A stretch of 64,000 nucleotides of DNA from Thiopseudomonas acetoxidans (GTDB lineage Bacteria; Pseudomonadota; Gammaproteobacteria; Pseudomonadales; Pseudomonadaceae): NCBI RefSeq assembly GCF_030362935.1, contig NZ_JAUCDY010000011.1, forward strand, positions 26,425-90,424. The letters run 5' to 3'. This document shows, piece after piece, positions 7,935-17,081 of the stretch. Position 1 is the first letter of the stretch; every line of letters begins with the position of its first letter. The notes under the pieces were generated by a model. That model had not been told where the DNA came from and ran no database searches. It saw only the letters and a list, made by a program, of their open reading frames with translations. Both the position numbers and the translations under genes were made by a program.

Positions 7935-8510
7935 TTGCAAAACAAGATAGTTATCGTGAGTACTCCAATAAACACAGCGCTAACCTGGCATTCCCAGCCA
8001 CAATCAGAACCTCTAGTTAACGACTGGTTGTTTAATCAAGACTCTTTAACTCAGCGTCTAATACAACTCAGCCACAATAATTTTAGCGTTTTACCCCTTA
8101 ATGAAGGCTGGCAAAGGCTGCGCGCTGATGAGTGTGCTGCTCTAGGCTGTCCCGAGCAAAGCAGCGGCTGGGTAAGAGAGGTTTTTTTGCGCGGCAAGCA
8201 ACAGCCCTGGGTGTATGCACGCAGCGTCGCCAGCCAAGCTTCGCTACAAGAGTCTGATTTTGACCTAGCCTGTTTAGGTACGCGCTCCTTAGGAGAACTG
8301 TTATTTAGCGATCAGGCCTTTGAGCGTGGCGTTATTGAAATCTGCCAATTAACGCCTAAAATCCTACCCGATACGCTGTTGCCTTTTACCAGCGACGCAA
8401 GCACACTTTGGGCGCGCCGTTCTTGCTTTAGCAAAGAGCCGCTTAAAATTTTAGTCGCCGAAGCTTTTTTACCTGCATTCTGGCAACACTTAGCCACTCA
8501 TAAACACTAG
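7935..8510 (+). CDS. ubiC: Chorismate lyase UbiC
   Basis: The enzyme removes pyruvate from chorismate to give 4-hydroxybenzoate, the first committed step to ubiquinone. The body of the protein shows the family pattern: WVREVFLRGKQQPWVYARSV and, near the end, LWARRSCFSKEPLKILVAEA, where the late Glu is the catalytic residue position. ubiA begins 9 bp after the stop, so the two steps are in one operon. The start is uncertain: TTG at 7935 gives 191 residues, and GTG at 7956 would be seven codons shorter. Neither has a strong Shine-Dalgarno. Confidence 0.85.
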   Translation: MQNKIVIVSTPINTALTWHSQPQSEPLVNDWLFNQDSLTQRLIQLSHNNFSVLPLNEGWQRLRADECAALGCPEQSSGWVREVFLRGKQQPWVYARSVASQASLQESDFDLACLGTRSLGELLFSDQAFERGVIEICQLTPKILPDTLLPFTSDASTLWARRSCFSKEPLKILVAEAFLPAFWQHLATHKH

Positions 8511-8519
8511 CCTATTGTT

Positions 8520-9416
8520 ATGTATTTAAAGATTTTGCGTTCAGCTAATGCGATTCATCCACGGGCATGGGATTTTATTCAACTCATGCGCTGGGATCGG
8601 CCTATAGGCATTTACCTGTTACTTTGGCCAACGCTTTGGTCGTTATGGATTGCCGGACAAGGCTCACCCAGCCTTAACAATGTGGTTATTTTTGTACTAG
8701 GCGTCATTTTAATGCGCTCTGCGGGTTGCGCTATCAATGATTTCGCGGATCGAAAAATTGATGGCCACATCTCGCGCACCAAAGAACGCCCCTTAGCAAC
8801 TGGACGCGTTAAACCCAAGGAAGCGTTAATTACCTTCACGATTTTAATCAGCCTAAGCTTCGGCTTGGTCTTGCTGACCAACCAACTGACCTTTTACTGG
8901 GCTTTTTTAGCAGTCTTTTTGGCGGCACTCTATCCCTTTACCAAGCGCTATACCTACTACCCACAGCTGTTTTTAGGCGCGGCGTATTCGTGCAGTATTA
9001 TTCTTGCCTTCACCGCACAAGCAGGCGATCTACCTAAAGAAGTCTGGCTGATTTATATCGCTAACCTGCTGTGGACCATCGCTTACGATACCTACTACGC
9101 CATGAGTGATAGAGAAGACGATCTGAAAATCGGGGTTAAGTCGACGGCTATTGTTTTCGGTGATGCGGACCGTGTCATTATTCTCACACTGCAAGTTTGT
9201 GCACTGCTGTGCTTAGTCTTAGTGGGGCAGAATTTTGCGTTGGGAATATATTTTTATATTGGTTTGCTGGCCGCTGCTGCATGCTTTACGTGGGAGTTTT
9301 ATTCCACGCGCGAGCGCGACGCGCAGTCGTCACTTAAGGCGTTTTTGCACAACCATTGGGCTGGGCTGGCTATTTTCCTAGGGATAGTCACCGACTATGC
9401 TTTAGCCAGTGTGTAG
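8520..9416 (+). CDS. ubiA: 4-hydroxybenzoate polyprenyltransferase UbiA
   Basis: This 298-residue inner-membrane enzyme joins an all-trans polyprenyl chain to 4-hydroxybenzoate. Both Asp-rich Mg/diphosphate motifs are present: NDFADRKIDGHISRTKERPL (about residue 75) and DTYYAMSDREDDLKIG (about residue 193). They are separated by hydrophobic helices, about eight in all. It follows ubiC directly. The length is normal. The next gene converges from the other strand 5 bp away. Confidence 0.93.
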   Translation: MYLKILRSANAIHPRAWDFIQLMRWDRPIGIYLLLWPTLWSLWIAGQGSPSLNNVVIFVLGVILMRSAGCAINDFADRKIDGHISRTKERPLATGRVKPKEALITFTILISLSFGLVLLTNQLTFYWAFLAVFLAALYPFTKRYTYYPQLFLGAAYSCSIILAFTAQAGDLPKEVWLIYIANLLWTIAYDTYYAMSDREDDLKIGVKSTAIVFGDADRVIILTLQVCALLCLVLVGQNFALGIYFYIGLLAAAACFTWEFYSTRERDAQSSLKAFLHNHWAGLAIFLGIVTDYALASV

Positions 9417-9421
9417 TGGCG

Positions 9422-10339
9422 TTATTTAGCGCTGGGGACAAAGTGCTTTTGCGCCGTTCCGCGAGCAATTAAGCGCGAAATATAATCCATCTTCTGCGGG
9501 TCTTTATCGACAAAGCGACAATTCACCTGCAGCCATTCGCTGTCAGGACTGGCGTCCACTGCAGTCAGCGAGTGGATATAGGCATTGAGTCGCGCCACTT
9601 CAGCCGTTTCACCCTGCTCTAAATCCAGTACTACCGAATCTAGAATTTGCGGCAAAATCTCTGTACGTCTAACCACCAACGCTGCTTCCTTGAGACTAAT
9701 GGCTTTAATAACACAGTCCATTTCAGCATTAGGTAAGCGCAGGCGACCTTGTCCACGCCCCTTTGGTGCAGCAGATTTGGCTGGTACCGGTGGTGCTTGG
9801 TTAATTAATGGTGACGAAAATGCCGCTGGTTGCGCGCTTGGAGCGGCTCGTGGTGCAGTTTCAGCGGGCTTGCCACCAGTTAAAACCGAGAGTGAGTCAT
9901 TGGCCGTTCCGGTACTTAACATACGGTTGGGCGCAGCAGCCTCTAGCACTGCAAGACGACCTGTTCTGCTGAGGGCTTTTTTGACCTTGGTGATGAGCTG
10001 CTCGTTGGTAAAAGGTTTGCCAATGTAGTCAGACACACCAGCCTGGATAGCCTGCACCACATTTTCTTTATCACCGCGACTGGTCACCATAATAAAGGGG
10101 ACTTTGGCGTACTGCGGTTGTTCGCGGAACCACACAAGCAGCTCCAAACCGGACATCTCCGGCATTTCCCAGTCGCACAAAACCAGATCAAAGGTTTGGT
10201 TGGCTAAAACTTGCTGCGCTTTACGACCATTAACGGCCTCATCCGTGACAATTCCTGGGAAATAGCTTCTTAGGCCTTTCTTAACAAGATCACGAATAAA
10301 TGATGCATCATCAACCACCAATACACTTACTTTACTCAT
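9422..10339 (-). CDS. Response regulator with C-terminal PilZ-like region
   Basis: This is a 305-residue protein. The receiver domain (1-125) has the phosphoacceptor Asp56 in DLVLCDWEMPEMSG, the acidic pair at 10-11 (VVDDASF) and the conserved lysine in GKPF. A low-complexity linker (about 130-205, Pro/Ala/Ser) leads to a C-terminal domain starting GQGRLRLPNAEMDCVIKAIS that looks like a degenerate PilZ fold. No HTH or enzymatic output is seen. Pseudomonas genomes have a response regulator near ubiA, beyond phoBR. Here phoB and phoR are absent and this gene abuts ubiA tail-to-tail. The PilZ call is tentative. Confidence 0.75.
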   Translation of the reverse strand: MSKVSVLVVDDASFIRDLVKKGLRSYFPGIVTDEAVNGRKAQQVLANQTFDLVLCDWEMPEMSGLELLVWFREQPQYAKVPFIMVTSRGDKENVVQAIQAGVSDYIGKPFTNEQLITKVKKALSRTGRLAVLEAAAPNRMLSTGTANDSLSVLTGGKPAETAPRAAPSAQPAAFSSPLINQAPPVPAKSAAPKGRGQGRLRLPNAEMDCVIKAISLKEAALVVRRTEILPQILDSVVLDLEQGETAEVARLNAYIHSLTAVDASPDSEWLQVNCRFVDKDPQKMDYISRLIARGTAQKHFVPSAK

Positions 10340-10396
10340 GCTATCTCCCAGAAAAACTTAATAACTTATCACCAAGCCTGCAACAACAGCCCCTGA

Positions 10397-10864
10397 TTAA
10401 GCCTGCTCTTGTTGACGCTCCATTTCTTGAGCATACAGTGCATCAAAGTTAACCGGCGCCAGCATTAATGCAGGAAATGAACCTTTAATGACCACGCTAT
10501 CTAAGGTTTCACGCGCATAAGGAAACAGAATGCTTGGGCAAAATGAACCCAATGCATGACCTAGAGCGGCCTCATCAAAGCCGTGAATTAAAAAGATACC
10601 GGCTTGCTGTATTTCTGCAATAAAAGCTACATGCTCTTCTGTTTTTGCGGTAACGGTAATACCTAACACAACCTCATAGAAATCATCATTCAAGTGACGC
10701 TTTTGTGTAAACAGGTTCAATTCAATATCTGGCTGCCAGCTTTCACGAAACACTTCAGGGCTTTTAGGCGCCTCAAAAGAAAGGTCTTTTATATAAATAC
10801 GCTGTAATGAAAACTGTGAGCTGGGCTGTTCCTGTGTAACTGCTTCACTATTTTGCTCTGACAT
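10397..10864 (-). CDS. secB: Protein-export chaperone SecB
   Basis: SecB is a 155-residue cytoplasmic tetrameric chaperone that keeps precursors unfolded and hands them to SecA. The family core is clear: FSLQRIYIKDLSFEAPKSPE, LGITVTAKTEEHVAFIAEIQ and LGSFCPSILFPYARETLDSV. It lies downstream of grxC in the rhodanese-grxC-secB set, the usual order in gammaproteobacteria. All three genes are on the minus strand, with a 63-bp gap between grxC and secB. Confidence 0.95.
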   Translation of the reverse strand: MSEQNSEAVTQEQPSSQFSLQRIYIKDLSFEAPKSPEVFRESWQPDIELNLFTQKRHLNDDFYEVVLGITVTAKTEEHVAFIAEIQQAGIFLIHGFDEAALGHALGSFCPSILFPYARETLDSVVIKGSFPALMLAPVNFDALYAQEMERQQEQA

Positions 10865-10927
10865 AAAACCTTCCTTAATGATTTCAAGATCAAGTTAACA
10901 AATACTTTAGCACTTTAACAGCCTAAT

Positions 10928-11182
10928 TTAAGCTTGTAATAAAGTGTCTAATTTACCAGCACGCTCCAACGCAAAGAGATCGTCGCAACCACCTACGTGC
11001 AGCTCGCCGATCCAAATCTGTGGCACAGAGGTGCGGCCGGCTTTTTGTGCCATTTGCGCACGCAGCTCTGGCTGACCGTCCACGCGTATTTCTTCAAACG
11101 TAACGTTCTTACTGGCTAGCAACTGCTTTGCACGCACGCAAAATGGGCACCAGTCGCTACTGTAAATTACTACCTTACTCAT
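10928..11182 (-). CDS. grxC: Glutaredoxin 3 GrxC
   Basis: This 84-residue thiol-disulfide oxidoreductase is reduced by glutathione. The CPFC active site is at residues 12-15 (SSDWCPFCVRAKQLL). The cis-proline motif TSVPQIWIG and the late GGCDDLFALE match class-1 glutaredoxins. It starts 1 bp after the rhodanese gene ends, so the two are translationally close and probably cotranscribed. Confidence 0.95.
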   Translation of the reverse strand: MSKVVIYSSDWCPFCVRAKQLLASKNVTFEEIRVDGQPELRAQMAQKAGRTSVPQIWIGELHVGGCDDLFALERAGKLDTLLQA

Positions 11183-11183
11183 T

Positions 11184-11600
11184 TTATTTTTTTACCGTTG
11201 GCAAGTTATCTGAACGCCAGCCAGCAATACCACCCGAAAGACGTGCCGTAGTAAATCCGGCTTTGTTTAGCTCTGAGCAGGAAGCACCCGCTGTCATTCC
11301 AGAGGCACAAACCACAATAATGGTTTTATCTTTGTATGCTTCTAGCTCACCGATACGCTCTTTAAGTTTAGCCGCAGGTATGTGAATAGAATCGACAATA
11401 TGACCCGCCGAAAAATCTTTTTGCTGACGTATATCCAACACTACAGCTTCATCACGATTAATCAGCGCAGTCACCTCGCGACTACTCAAATTACGCCCTG
11501 AACGCTTTGTTTCATGCAGCACTAGCAGGATTGCCAATCCAATAAAACTGCTCACCAGAATATAGTGATTACCGACAAACTCTATGACCCGTTCCAACAT
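11184..11600 (-). CDS. Membrane-anchored rhodanese-like protein
   Basis: This is a 138-residue protein with one N-terminal membrane helix (about 11-30, YILVSSFIGLAILLVLHETK) and a single rhodanese domain whose active-site cysteine lies in IIVVCASGMTAGA. It corresponds to the YibN-type protein next to grxC/secB in many gammaproteobacteria. I start it at the ATG at 11600, which has GGAAG upstream. The open frame runs 28 codons further but without a plausible ribosome-binding site. It is divergent from gpmI. Confidence 0.88.
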   Translation of the reverse strand: MLERVIEFVGNHYILVSSFIGLAILLVLHETKRSGRNLSSREVTALINRDEAVVLDIRQQKDFSAGHIVDSIHIPAAKLKERIGELEAYKDKTIIVVCASGMTAGASCSELNKAGFTTARLSGGIAGWRSDNLPTVKK

Positions 11601-11780
11601 TATTATCTTCCCAGCTTGGGTTAAAATTGGCTGATTATACACGCTAGCCGCATAAGCTACAGCACAAACTCGCATTACCAGCAAAAGGCTATCCGTAGCA
11701 TTTTTTAATATTCATGACTAAAAAGTGTCAACAGGGTAAAATAACTCTATTAAATGTTATTACTTAGTGAGCCCAGCAGT

Positions 11781-13316
11781 ATGCCAAACTCTCGAAAACC
11801 TGTCGTTTTAATGATTCTTGACGGCTTCGGCCATAGCGAAGCCACTGAACACAACGCTATCTATAGCGCCAGCACGCCTGTGTACGATCAACTGCGCCGC
11901 GACTACCCCAACGGCTTAATCTCCACCAGTGGCATGGACGTCGGCTTACCTGAAGGCCAAATGGGTAACTCAGAAGTCGGGCATATGAACCTCGGTTCAG
12001 GCCGTGTGGTCTATCAAGACTTCACCCGCATCACCAAAGCTATTGTCGAGGGGGATTTCTTTACCAACCCCGCCCTGTGCCAAGCCGTAGATAAAGCCGT
12101 TGCTCACAACAAAGCCGTGCATATTATGGGTTTGCTATCAGATGGCGGTGTGCATAGCCACCAAGAACATCTGGCAGCGATGGTGGAGTTAGCAGTCCAG
12201 CGCGGCGCCGAGACTATTTATGTGCATGCTTTCCTCGATGGACGCGATACCCCACCGCGCAGCGCGCAAAGTTCCATCGACTTTATTGAACACACCTTTA
12301 ACAGGTTAGGCAAAGGCCGTATCGCCTCACTGATTGGTCGTTACTTCGCAATGGACCGTGATAACCGCTGGGACCGCGTGGAAAAAGCCTGGAAGCTGCT
12401 CGTTGATGCACAACCCGAATTTACCGCCAGCACGGCCAACGAAGGCTTAGCCGCGGCCTATGCGCGTGACGAGTCTGACGAGTTTGTTAAGCCGACACAA
12501 ATCGGCGACGCGGCGCCTATCAGCGATGGCGATGCGGTGATCTTTATGAACTTCCGTGCCGACCGCGCGCGTGAAATCACCCAAGCCTTTATCCAAGACG
12601 ACTTTGCTGGTTTTGCTCGCCAAAGCGTACCGCAACTGGCCGACTACGTGATGCTGACTCAATACGCCGCTAGCTTTGCGACCCCTTGTGCATTTGCGCC
12701 CTCAGCACTCACCAATGTGCTGGGCGAATACCTGTCTGATTTGGGCAAAACTCAGTTACGCATTGCTGAAACCGAAAAATATGCTCATGTGACTTTTTTC
12801 TTCTCCGGCGGTCGTGAAGAGCCTTTCCCTGGCGAAACCCGCGTACTGATTCCATCACCTCAGGTCGCCACCTATGACCTACAGCCTGAAATGAGCGCAC
12901 CCGCAGTCACTGATCGCATCGTGCAAGCCATTGATAAGCAAGAATTTGACGTCATTATCGTCAACTTTGCCAATGGCGACATGGTGGGCCATACCGGTGT
13001 CTTTTCTGCTGCAGTGCAGGCCGTTGAGTGCTTGGATGCCTGCATGGGTAAAATTGTAGCTGCTCTCAAACGCGTCGGTGGCGAAGCGCTGATCACTGCG
13101 GACCACGGTAATGTTGAACAGATGCTCGATACCGACACCGGACAAGCGCATACTGCACACACCTGCAAGCCTGTTCCTTTTATTTATATTGGTGAGCGTA
13201 CCGCACGTATTCGTAGTGGTGGCATCTTGGCTGATGTTGCACCGACCTTACTTACATTGATGGGTTTACCTATTCCTGAAGAAATGACCGGTACCAACCT
13301 TGTAGAACTCTTATAA
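11781..13316 (+). CDS. gpmI: 2,3-bisphosphoglycerate-independent phosphoglycerate mutase
   Basis: This 511-residue Mn-dependent enzyme interconverts 3- and 2-phosphoglycerate in glycolysis. Metal and phospho-serine motifs are intact: VLMILDGFGHSE at the start, GQMGNSEVGHMNLGSG with the nucleophilic serine, and the C-terminal ITADHGNVEQM and AHTAHTCKPVPF. The ATG at 11781 gives the usual MPNSRKPVVLMILDGFG beginning; an upstream in-frame ATG adds nine unlikely residues. It is divergent from the rhodanese gene and is followed by envC and ctpA in the common gammaproteobacterial order. Confidence 0.96.
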   Translation: MPNSRKPVVLMILDGFGHSEATEHNAIYSASTPVYDQLRRDYPNGLISTSGMDVGLPEGQMGNSEVGHMNLGSGRVVYQDFTRITKAIVEGDFFTNPALCQAVDKAVAHNKAVHIMGLLSDGGVHSHQEHLAAMVELAVQRGAETIYVHAFLDGRDTPPRSAQSSIDFIEHTFNRLGKGRIASLIGRYFAMDRDNRWDRVEKAWKLLVDAQPEFTASTANEGLAAAYARDESDEFVKPTQIGDAAPISDGDAVIFMNFRADRAREITQAFIQDDFAGFARQSVPQLADYVMLTQYAASFATPCAFAPSALTNVLGEYLSDLGKTQLRIAETEKYAHVTFFFSGGREEPFPGETRVLIPSPQVATYDLQPEMSAPAVTDRIVQAIDKQEFDVIIVNFANGDMVGHTGVFSAAVQAVECLDACMGKIVAALKRVGGEALITADHGNVEQMLDTDTGQAHTAHTCKPVPFIYIGERTARIRSGGILADVAPTLLTLMGLPIPEEMTGTNLVELL

Positions 13317-13323
13317 ATAGCCA

Positions 13324-13349
13324 AAGCCGCCGCGTAGCGCGTGCGGCTA
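13324..13349 (+). terminator. GC-rich hairpin between gpmI and envC
   Basis: AGCCGC / GCGGCT arms enclose an inner CGCG-TAG-CGCG stem just after the gpmI stop. Only a weak T-rich tail follows, so it may attenuate rather than end transcription into envC. Confidence 0.4.
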
Positions 13350-13410
13350 TTAACATTTATACCCCTCATTAACTCTTATACTGTTCTTTTCTGTGCGGTC
13401 GGTTTTAGTC

Positions 13411-14655
13411 ATGCTACGTTTCTTGCTCGCCTTATTGCTTCTTAGTCTCGTTCAGCCTAGCTATGCTGACGAACGCGCTGCTACGCGACAACAAATTGAA
13501 CAAGCCAAAAAGGATATCGCCGAACTCAAGCAGCGGCTTAAAAAAACACAGAGTGAAAAATCGACAGCACAACGCGAATTACAAAAAACTGAGCAAGAAA
13601 TTGGCGCACTGGAAACTAAAGTGCGTCAGCTAGAAGCTGAGCTTAAAAAAAATCAGCAAGAGCTTGAGCAGCTCAACCAGGAAGCGAAGACGCTGCAAAT
13701 ACAGCGCCAGCAACAACAAAAACTGATTGCCATACAGGGGCGCGCCGCCTATCAGGCAGGTCAACAAGAACCCCTGCGTTTATTTTTAAACCAGCAACAG
13801 CCAGGTCATGCCAACCACAACCTGACCTACTACCAGTACATGCACAAAGCGCGTAGCGAGCAGATTGACACCTATAATAAAACCATTACACAGCTGGCTG
13901 AGCTGCAAAGCGATATCCGCCAACAGCAACAACAAATCGAAAACCAAAAAAACAGTCTACTGACAGACAAACAGCAGTTAGCCGAGCTAAAACAGCAGCG
14001 TCAGCAACGAGTAAAGCAACTGAATCAACAGCAAAGCCAACAGCAACAGCAAATCAGCTCCAAAGAAAAAGACCAGCAAGAGCTGAACAAAGTGCTGGCA
14101 ACCATTGAGGCTACGCTAGCCAAGCAAGCGCAAGAAGAAAAACGCCGCCTAGAGCAAGCGCAGGCGATAGCTCGGCAGCAGCAACAAAACCAAATTCAAA
14201 ATCAACCCAAAGATGGCAAACACATTGTGGTCAGTAGCAGCTTCAGCCATCCGGGTGGTAATTTTGATAAAGCGCGTGGCAAATTGGCTTGGCCGGTAAG
14301 CGGTCCGCTGATTGCCCGCTTCGGCACTCCCAGAGGTGACTCACGCAGTCTATGGGATGGCGTGCTGATTCAGGCTCCGGAAGGCACGCAAGTCAAAGCC
14401 ATTCATCCGGGCCGCGTGGTATTTGCCGATTGGTTACGCGGCGCTGGCATGCTCATTATTGTTGATCACGGCGGCGGTTACTTGACCTTATACGGTCATA
14501 ACCAAAGCTTACTCAGCTCAGCGGGCGATACCGTAAAAGCAGGACAAGTCATAGCCACCGTCGGTAATACTGGCGGACAAGCACAAAGTGCGCTTTACTT
14601 TGCCATTCGCAAACAAGGCAAAGCCACAGACCCCAATCAATGGTGCCGAACCTAA
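13411..14655 (+). CDS. envC: EnvC-type murein hydrolase activator
   Basis: This is a 414-residue periplasmic protein. Residues 1-19 form a signal peptide (MLRFLLALLLLSLVQPSYA). A long Gln/Lys/Glu-rich coiled coil (about 20-265) follows, then a C-terminal LytM/M23 domain (about 285-414). The LytM zinc ligands are degenerate: SRSLWDGVLIQAP lacks the HxxxD motif and LYGHNQ lacks HxH. This is typical of EnvC, which activates the amidases AmiA/AmiB at the division site instead of cutting itself. I start at the ATG at 13411, because a GTG six codons upstream has no ribosome-binding site. ctpA follows after 75 bp. Confidence 0.9.
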   Translation: MLRFLLALLLLSLVQPSYADERAATRQQIEQAKKDIAELKQRLKKTQSEKSTAQRELQKTEQEIGALETKVRQLEAELKKNQQELEQLNQEAKTLQIQRQQQQKLIAIQGRAAYQAGQQEPLRLFLNQQQPGHANHNLTYYQYMHKARSEQIDTYNKTITQLAELQSDIRQQQQQIENQKNSLLTDKQQLAELKQQRQQRVKQLNQQQSQQQQQISSKEKDQQELNKVLATIEATLAKQAQEEKRRLEQAQAIARQQQQNQIQNQPKDGKHIVVSSSFSHPGGNFDKARGKLAWPVSGPLIARFGTPRGDSRSLWDGVLIQAPEGTQVKAIHPGRVVFADWLRGAGMLIIVDHGGGYLTLYGHNQSLLSSAGDTVKAGQVIATVGNTGGQAQSALYFAIRKQGKATDPNQWCRT

Positions 14656-14730
14656 GCCACTTTGTTAGGCGCCAGCAAGACCATAACAGTACCTTTTATG
14701 CTGTTGAGATGAATTTTTAGGAGTAGGCAT

Positions 14731-16020
14731 ATGCCAAGCAACTCGCAAACTGTTGTACAACGTTTAGTTATCGCTTTCTTTGCTGTAACTCTAAGCTGGC
14801 AAGTAGGGGCCAAAGAGCCACAGGAACCACGCCTGCCCCTCGAAGAGCTGCGTACTTTTGTTGAGGTTATGGAGCGCATCAAGTCTGCTTATGTTGAGCC
14901 GATTGACGACAAAACTCTGCTCGAGAACGCCATCAAAGGTATGCTCAATAACCTTGATCCTCATTCTAGCTACCTTGACCCCAAGGCCTTTCAGGAACTG
15001 CAAGAAAGCACCAGCGGCGAGTTTGGCGGCCTAGGTATAGAAGTGGGTATGGAAGACGATGTATTGAAAGTTGTCTCGCCTATTGATGACACACCAGCTT
15101 TTCGGGCTGGGATTGAAGCCCAAGACTTCATTATTAAGATTGATGGTCAGCCAACCAAAGGCATGTCGTTGATGGATGCTGTTGCCAAAATGCGCGGTAA
15201 GCCCGGCACTTCTATCGTGCTGACTATTGCGCGCGAAAACCGTGCTCCTTTTGACGTAAAACTTAAGCGCGCGATAATTAAAGCACAAAGTGTACGCGCA
15301 CAAACGCTTGAGCAAGGCTATGGCCTAATCCGCATCAGCCAGTTCCAGAGCAACACTGCTAACGAGGTATCTAAGGCACTACGCAAGCTTAATCAAGACA
15401 AGAACAACCTACTTAAGGGCTTAGTGCTTGATTTGCGTAACAACCCAGGCGGGCTGCTGCAAGCCGCTATTGATGTCACTGACTTATTCATTGACCAAGG
15501 CTTAATAGTGTATACCAAAGGCCGCTTGGATAACTCCGAGCAAAATTACTTCGCTAACAGCCGTACCAGTATTGGTGATATTCCCTTGGTTATTCTGGTT
15601 AACAGCGGTAGCGCTTCCGCCTCAGAAATTGTCGCCGGTGCATTACAAGACCATAAGCGTGGGATTGTGATGGGTACCAACAGTTTTGGTAAAGGCTCGG
15701 TACAAACCATTCTGCCATTGAATAACGAGCATGCTTTAAAGCTAACCACCGCGCTGTACTACACACCGCTGGGCCGCTCAATTCAGGCTGAAGGTATTGA
15801 GCCTGATATCGTTGTTGAGCGTGCAAAGATTAGCCAAGAGCAACAAAGCATCACTATTAAAGAAGCAGATTTAGTTGGACACCTAAATAACGACAAATCG
15901 CCCAGTACCACGGATAAGAAAAACACCGTAGATGCGATTACCGATGACTACCAACTCAACCAAGCACTCAACCTGCTTAAAGGTCTAAACATCATCGCCA
16001 GCAAAGAAAAGGTCCGATAA
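14731..16020 (+). CDS. ctpA: S41 carboxyl-terminal processing peptidase (CtpA)
   Basis: This is a 429-residue periplasmic serine protease with an N-terminal signal sequence, a PDZ domain (about 85-165: GGLGIEVGMEDDVLKVVSPI onward) and an S41 catalytic domain. The Ser/Lys dyad region is SGSASASEIVAGALQDHKRG and GTNSFGKGSVQTI. Pseudomonas CtpA works with the outer-membrane lipoprotein LbcA to degrade peptidoglycan cross-link hydrolases. A strong Shine-Dalgarno (AGGAG) precedes the ATG. It is the last gene of the gpmI-envC-ctpA run and faces hisF across a REP cluster. Confidence 0.93.
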   Translation: MPSNSQTVVQRLVIAFFAVTLSWQVGAKEPQEPRLPLEELRTFVEVMERIKSAYVEPIDDKTLLENAIKGMLNNLDPHSSYLDPKAFQELQESTSGEFGGLGIEVGMEDDVLKVVSPIDDTPAFRAGIEAQDFIIKIDGQPTKGMSLMDAVAKMRGKPGTSIVLTIARENRAPFDVKLKRAIIKAQSVRAQTLEQGYGLIRISQFQSNTANEVSKALRKLNQDKNNLLKGLVLDLRNNPGGLLQAAIDVTDLFIDQGLIVYTKGRLDNSEQNYFANSRTSIGDIPLVILVNSGSASASEIVAGALQDHKRGIVMGTNSFGKGSVQTILPLNNEHALKLTTALYYTPLGRSIQAEGIEPDIVVERAKISQEQQSITIKEADLVGHLNNDKSPSTTDKKNTVDAITDDYQLNQALNLLKGLNIIASKEKVR

Positions 16021-16021
16021 C

Positions 16022-16222
16022 AATCGCGCAAAAGTTGCGCTCCCACAGTATTAAGCGTTCGCTGCACCAGGCTTGGGTTGGCACAGCTATTAAGGGGCAC
16101 AGCTATTGAGAAGCACAGCTATTGAGGGGCACAGCTTTTTGTGGGAGCGCATCTTATGCGCGATTGGATTCAACGCTGCAGGATGGTTCTTTCGCGCAAA
16201 AGTTGCGCTCCCACAGTTGCCC
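16022..16222. repeat. REP-like palindromes with internally expanded spacer (BIME-like)
   Basis: Three copies of the window's main palindrome (TCGCGCAAAAGTTGCGCTCCCACA and relatives; core GCGCAA-N3-TTGCGC or GCGCAT-N3-ATGCGC) lie at about 16023-16046, 16140-16165 and 16193-16217. The sequence between the first two is the reverse complement of the spacer seen at 25085-25125 and 31745-31790, but its GGCACAGCT segment is repeated four times (next entry). The set lies between the convergent genes ctpA and hisF. Confidence 0.85.
16080..16138. repeat. 16-bp tandem array (about four units)
   Basis: The unit GGCACAGCTATTGAGG and close variants recur with a 16-bp period four times, the last unit merging into the following palindrome. 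The unit matches part of the BIME spacer, so it seems to have arisen by local duplication inside that element. Confidence 0.85.
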
Positions 16223-16287
16223 TCCCACAGCTGCGCTTCAACAGTGCAAGAAGTGGCGCTACAACAATTCAAACCCTACTAACAGGT

Positions 16288-17058
16288 TTAGCGCACAGGT
16301 ATGCCGCGCTCGGCCAAATAGGCTTTGACTTGCGCAATGCTGTATTCACCAAAGTGGAAAATGCTGGCCGCCAACACCGCATCAGCTTTACCTTGCAGAA
16401 TTCCTTCAGCCAAATGCTCAAGATTACCCACACCGCCAGAGGCAATAACTGGAATACTCACTGCCTCGCTAATGGCACGGGTTACTTCAAGGTCAAACCC
16501 GGTTTTCATGCCATCCTTGTCCATACTGGTCACTAGCAACTCTCCGGCACCGTAGTCCTGCATTTTCTGCGCCCACTCAACCGCATCCACACCGGCTGAT
16601 TTTTTCCCACCATGGGTGAAAATCTCCCAACGGGCAGGCTCACCCTCAGCGGACACTTTTTTCACATCAATGGCGACAATTATGCCCTGACTGCCAAACT
16701 CAGCGGCTGCCTCACGCACAAATTCAGGGTTAAACACCGCTGCCGAGTTAATCGACACCTTATCGGCACCGGCTTTAAGCAAGGCACGAATATCCTCAAC
16801 CGTGCGCACACCACCACCGACAATCAGCGGGATATTAATCACGGCTGCGATACGCTCAACCATCTGCAAGGTGGTAGCACGCCCTTCCACCGTGGCGCTG
16901 ATATCCAAGAAAGTCAGCTCATCAGCGCCCTCTTGCGAGTACTTGCGCGCAATCTCGACTGGATCACCGGCGTCACGGATATCAACAAACTTGACCCCTT
17001 TTACCACGCGGCCATTTTCAACGTCTAAACAAGGAATAATGCGTTTTGGCTGTGTCAT
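16288..17058 (-). CDS. hisF: Imidazole glycerol phosphate synthase subunit HisF
   Basis: This 256-residue TIM-barrel cyclase converts PRFAR plus ammonia to imidazole glycerol phosphate and AICAR. Catalytic aspartates lie in IIPCLDVENGRVVKGVKF (Asp11) and IIVAIDVKKVS (about Asp130). Phosphate-binding glycine loops (PLIVGGGVRT, VIASGGVGN) are intact. It is downstream of hisA, with an intrinsic terminator hairpin in the gap. The glutaminase partner HisH, which supplies ammonia, is not encoded at this locus. Confidence 0.96.
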   Translation of the reverse strand: MTQPKRIIPCLDVENGRVVKGVKFVDIRDAGDPVEIARKYSQEGADELTFLDISATVEGRATTLQMVERIAAVINIPLIVGGGVRTVEDIRALLKAGADKVSINSAAVFNPEFVREAAAEFGSQGIIVAIDVKKVSAEGEPARWEIFTHGGKKSAGVDAVEWAQKMQDYGAGELLVTSMDKDGMKTGFDLEVTRAISEAVSIPVIASGGVGNLEHLAEGILQGKADAVLAASIFHFGEYSIAQVKAYLAERGIPVR

Positions 17059-17081
17059 TTTTTTCGTTCCTAGGTGCAGAT

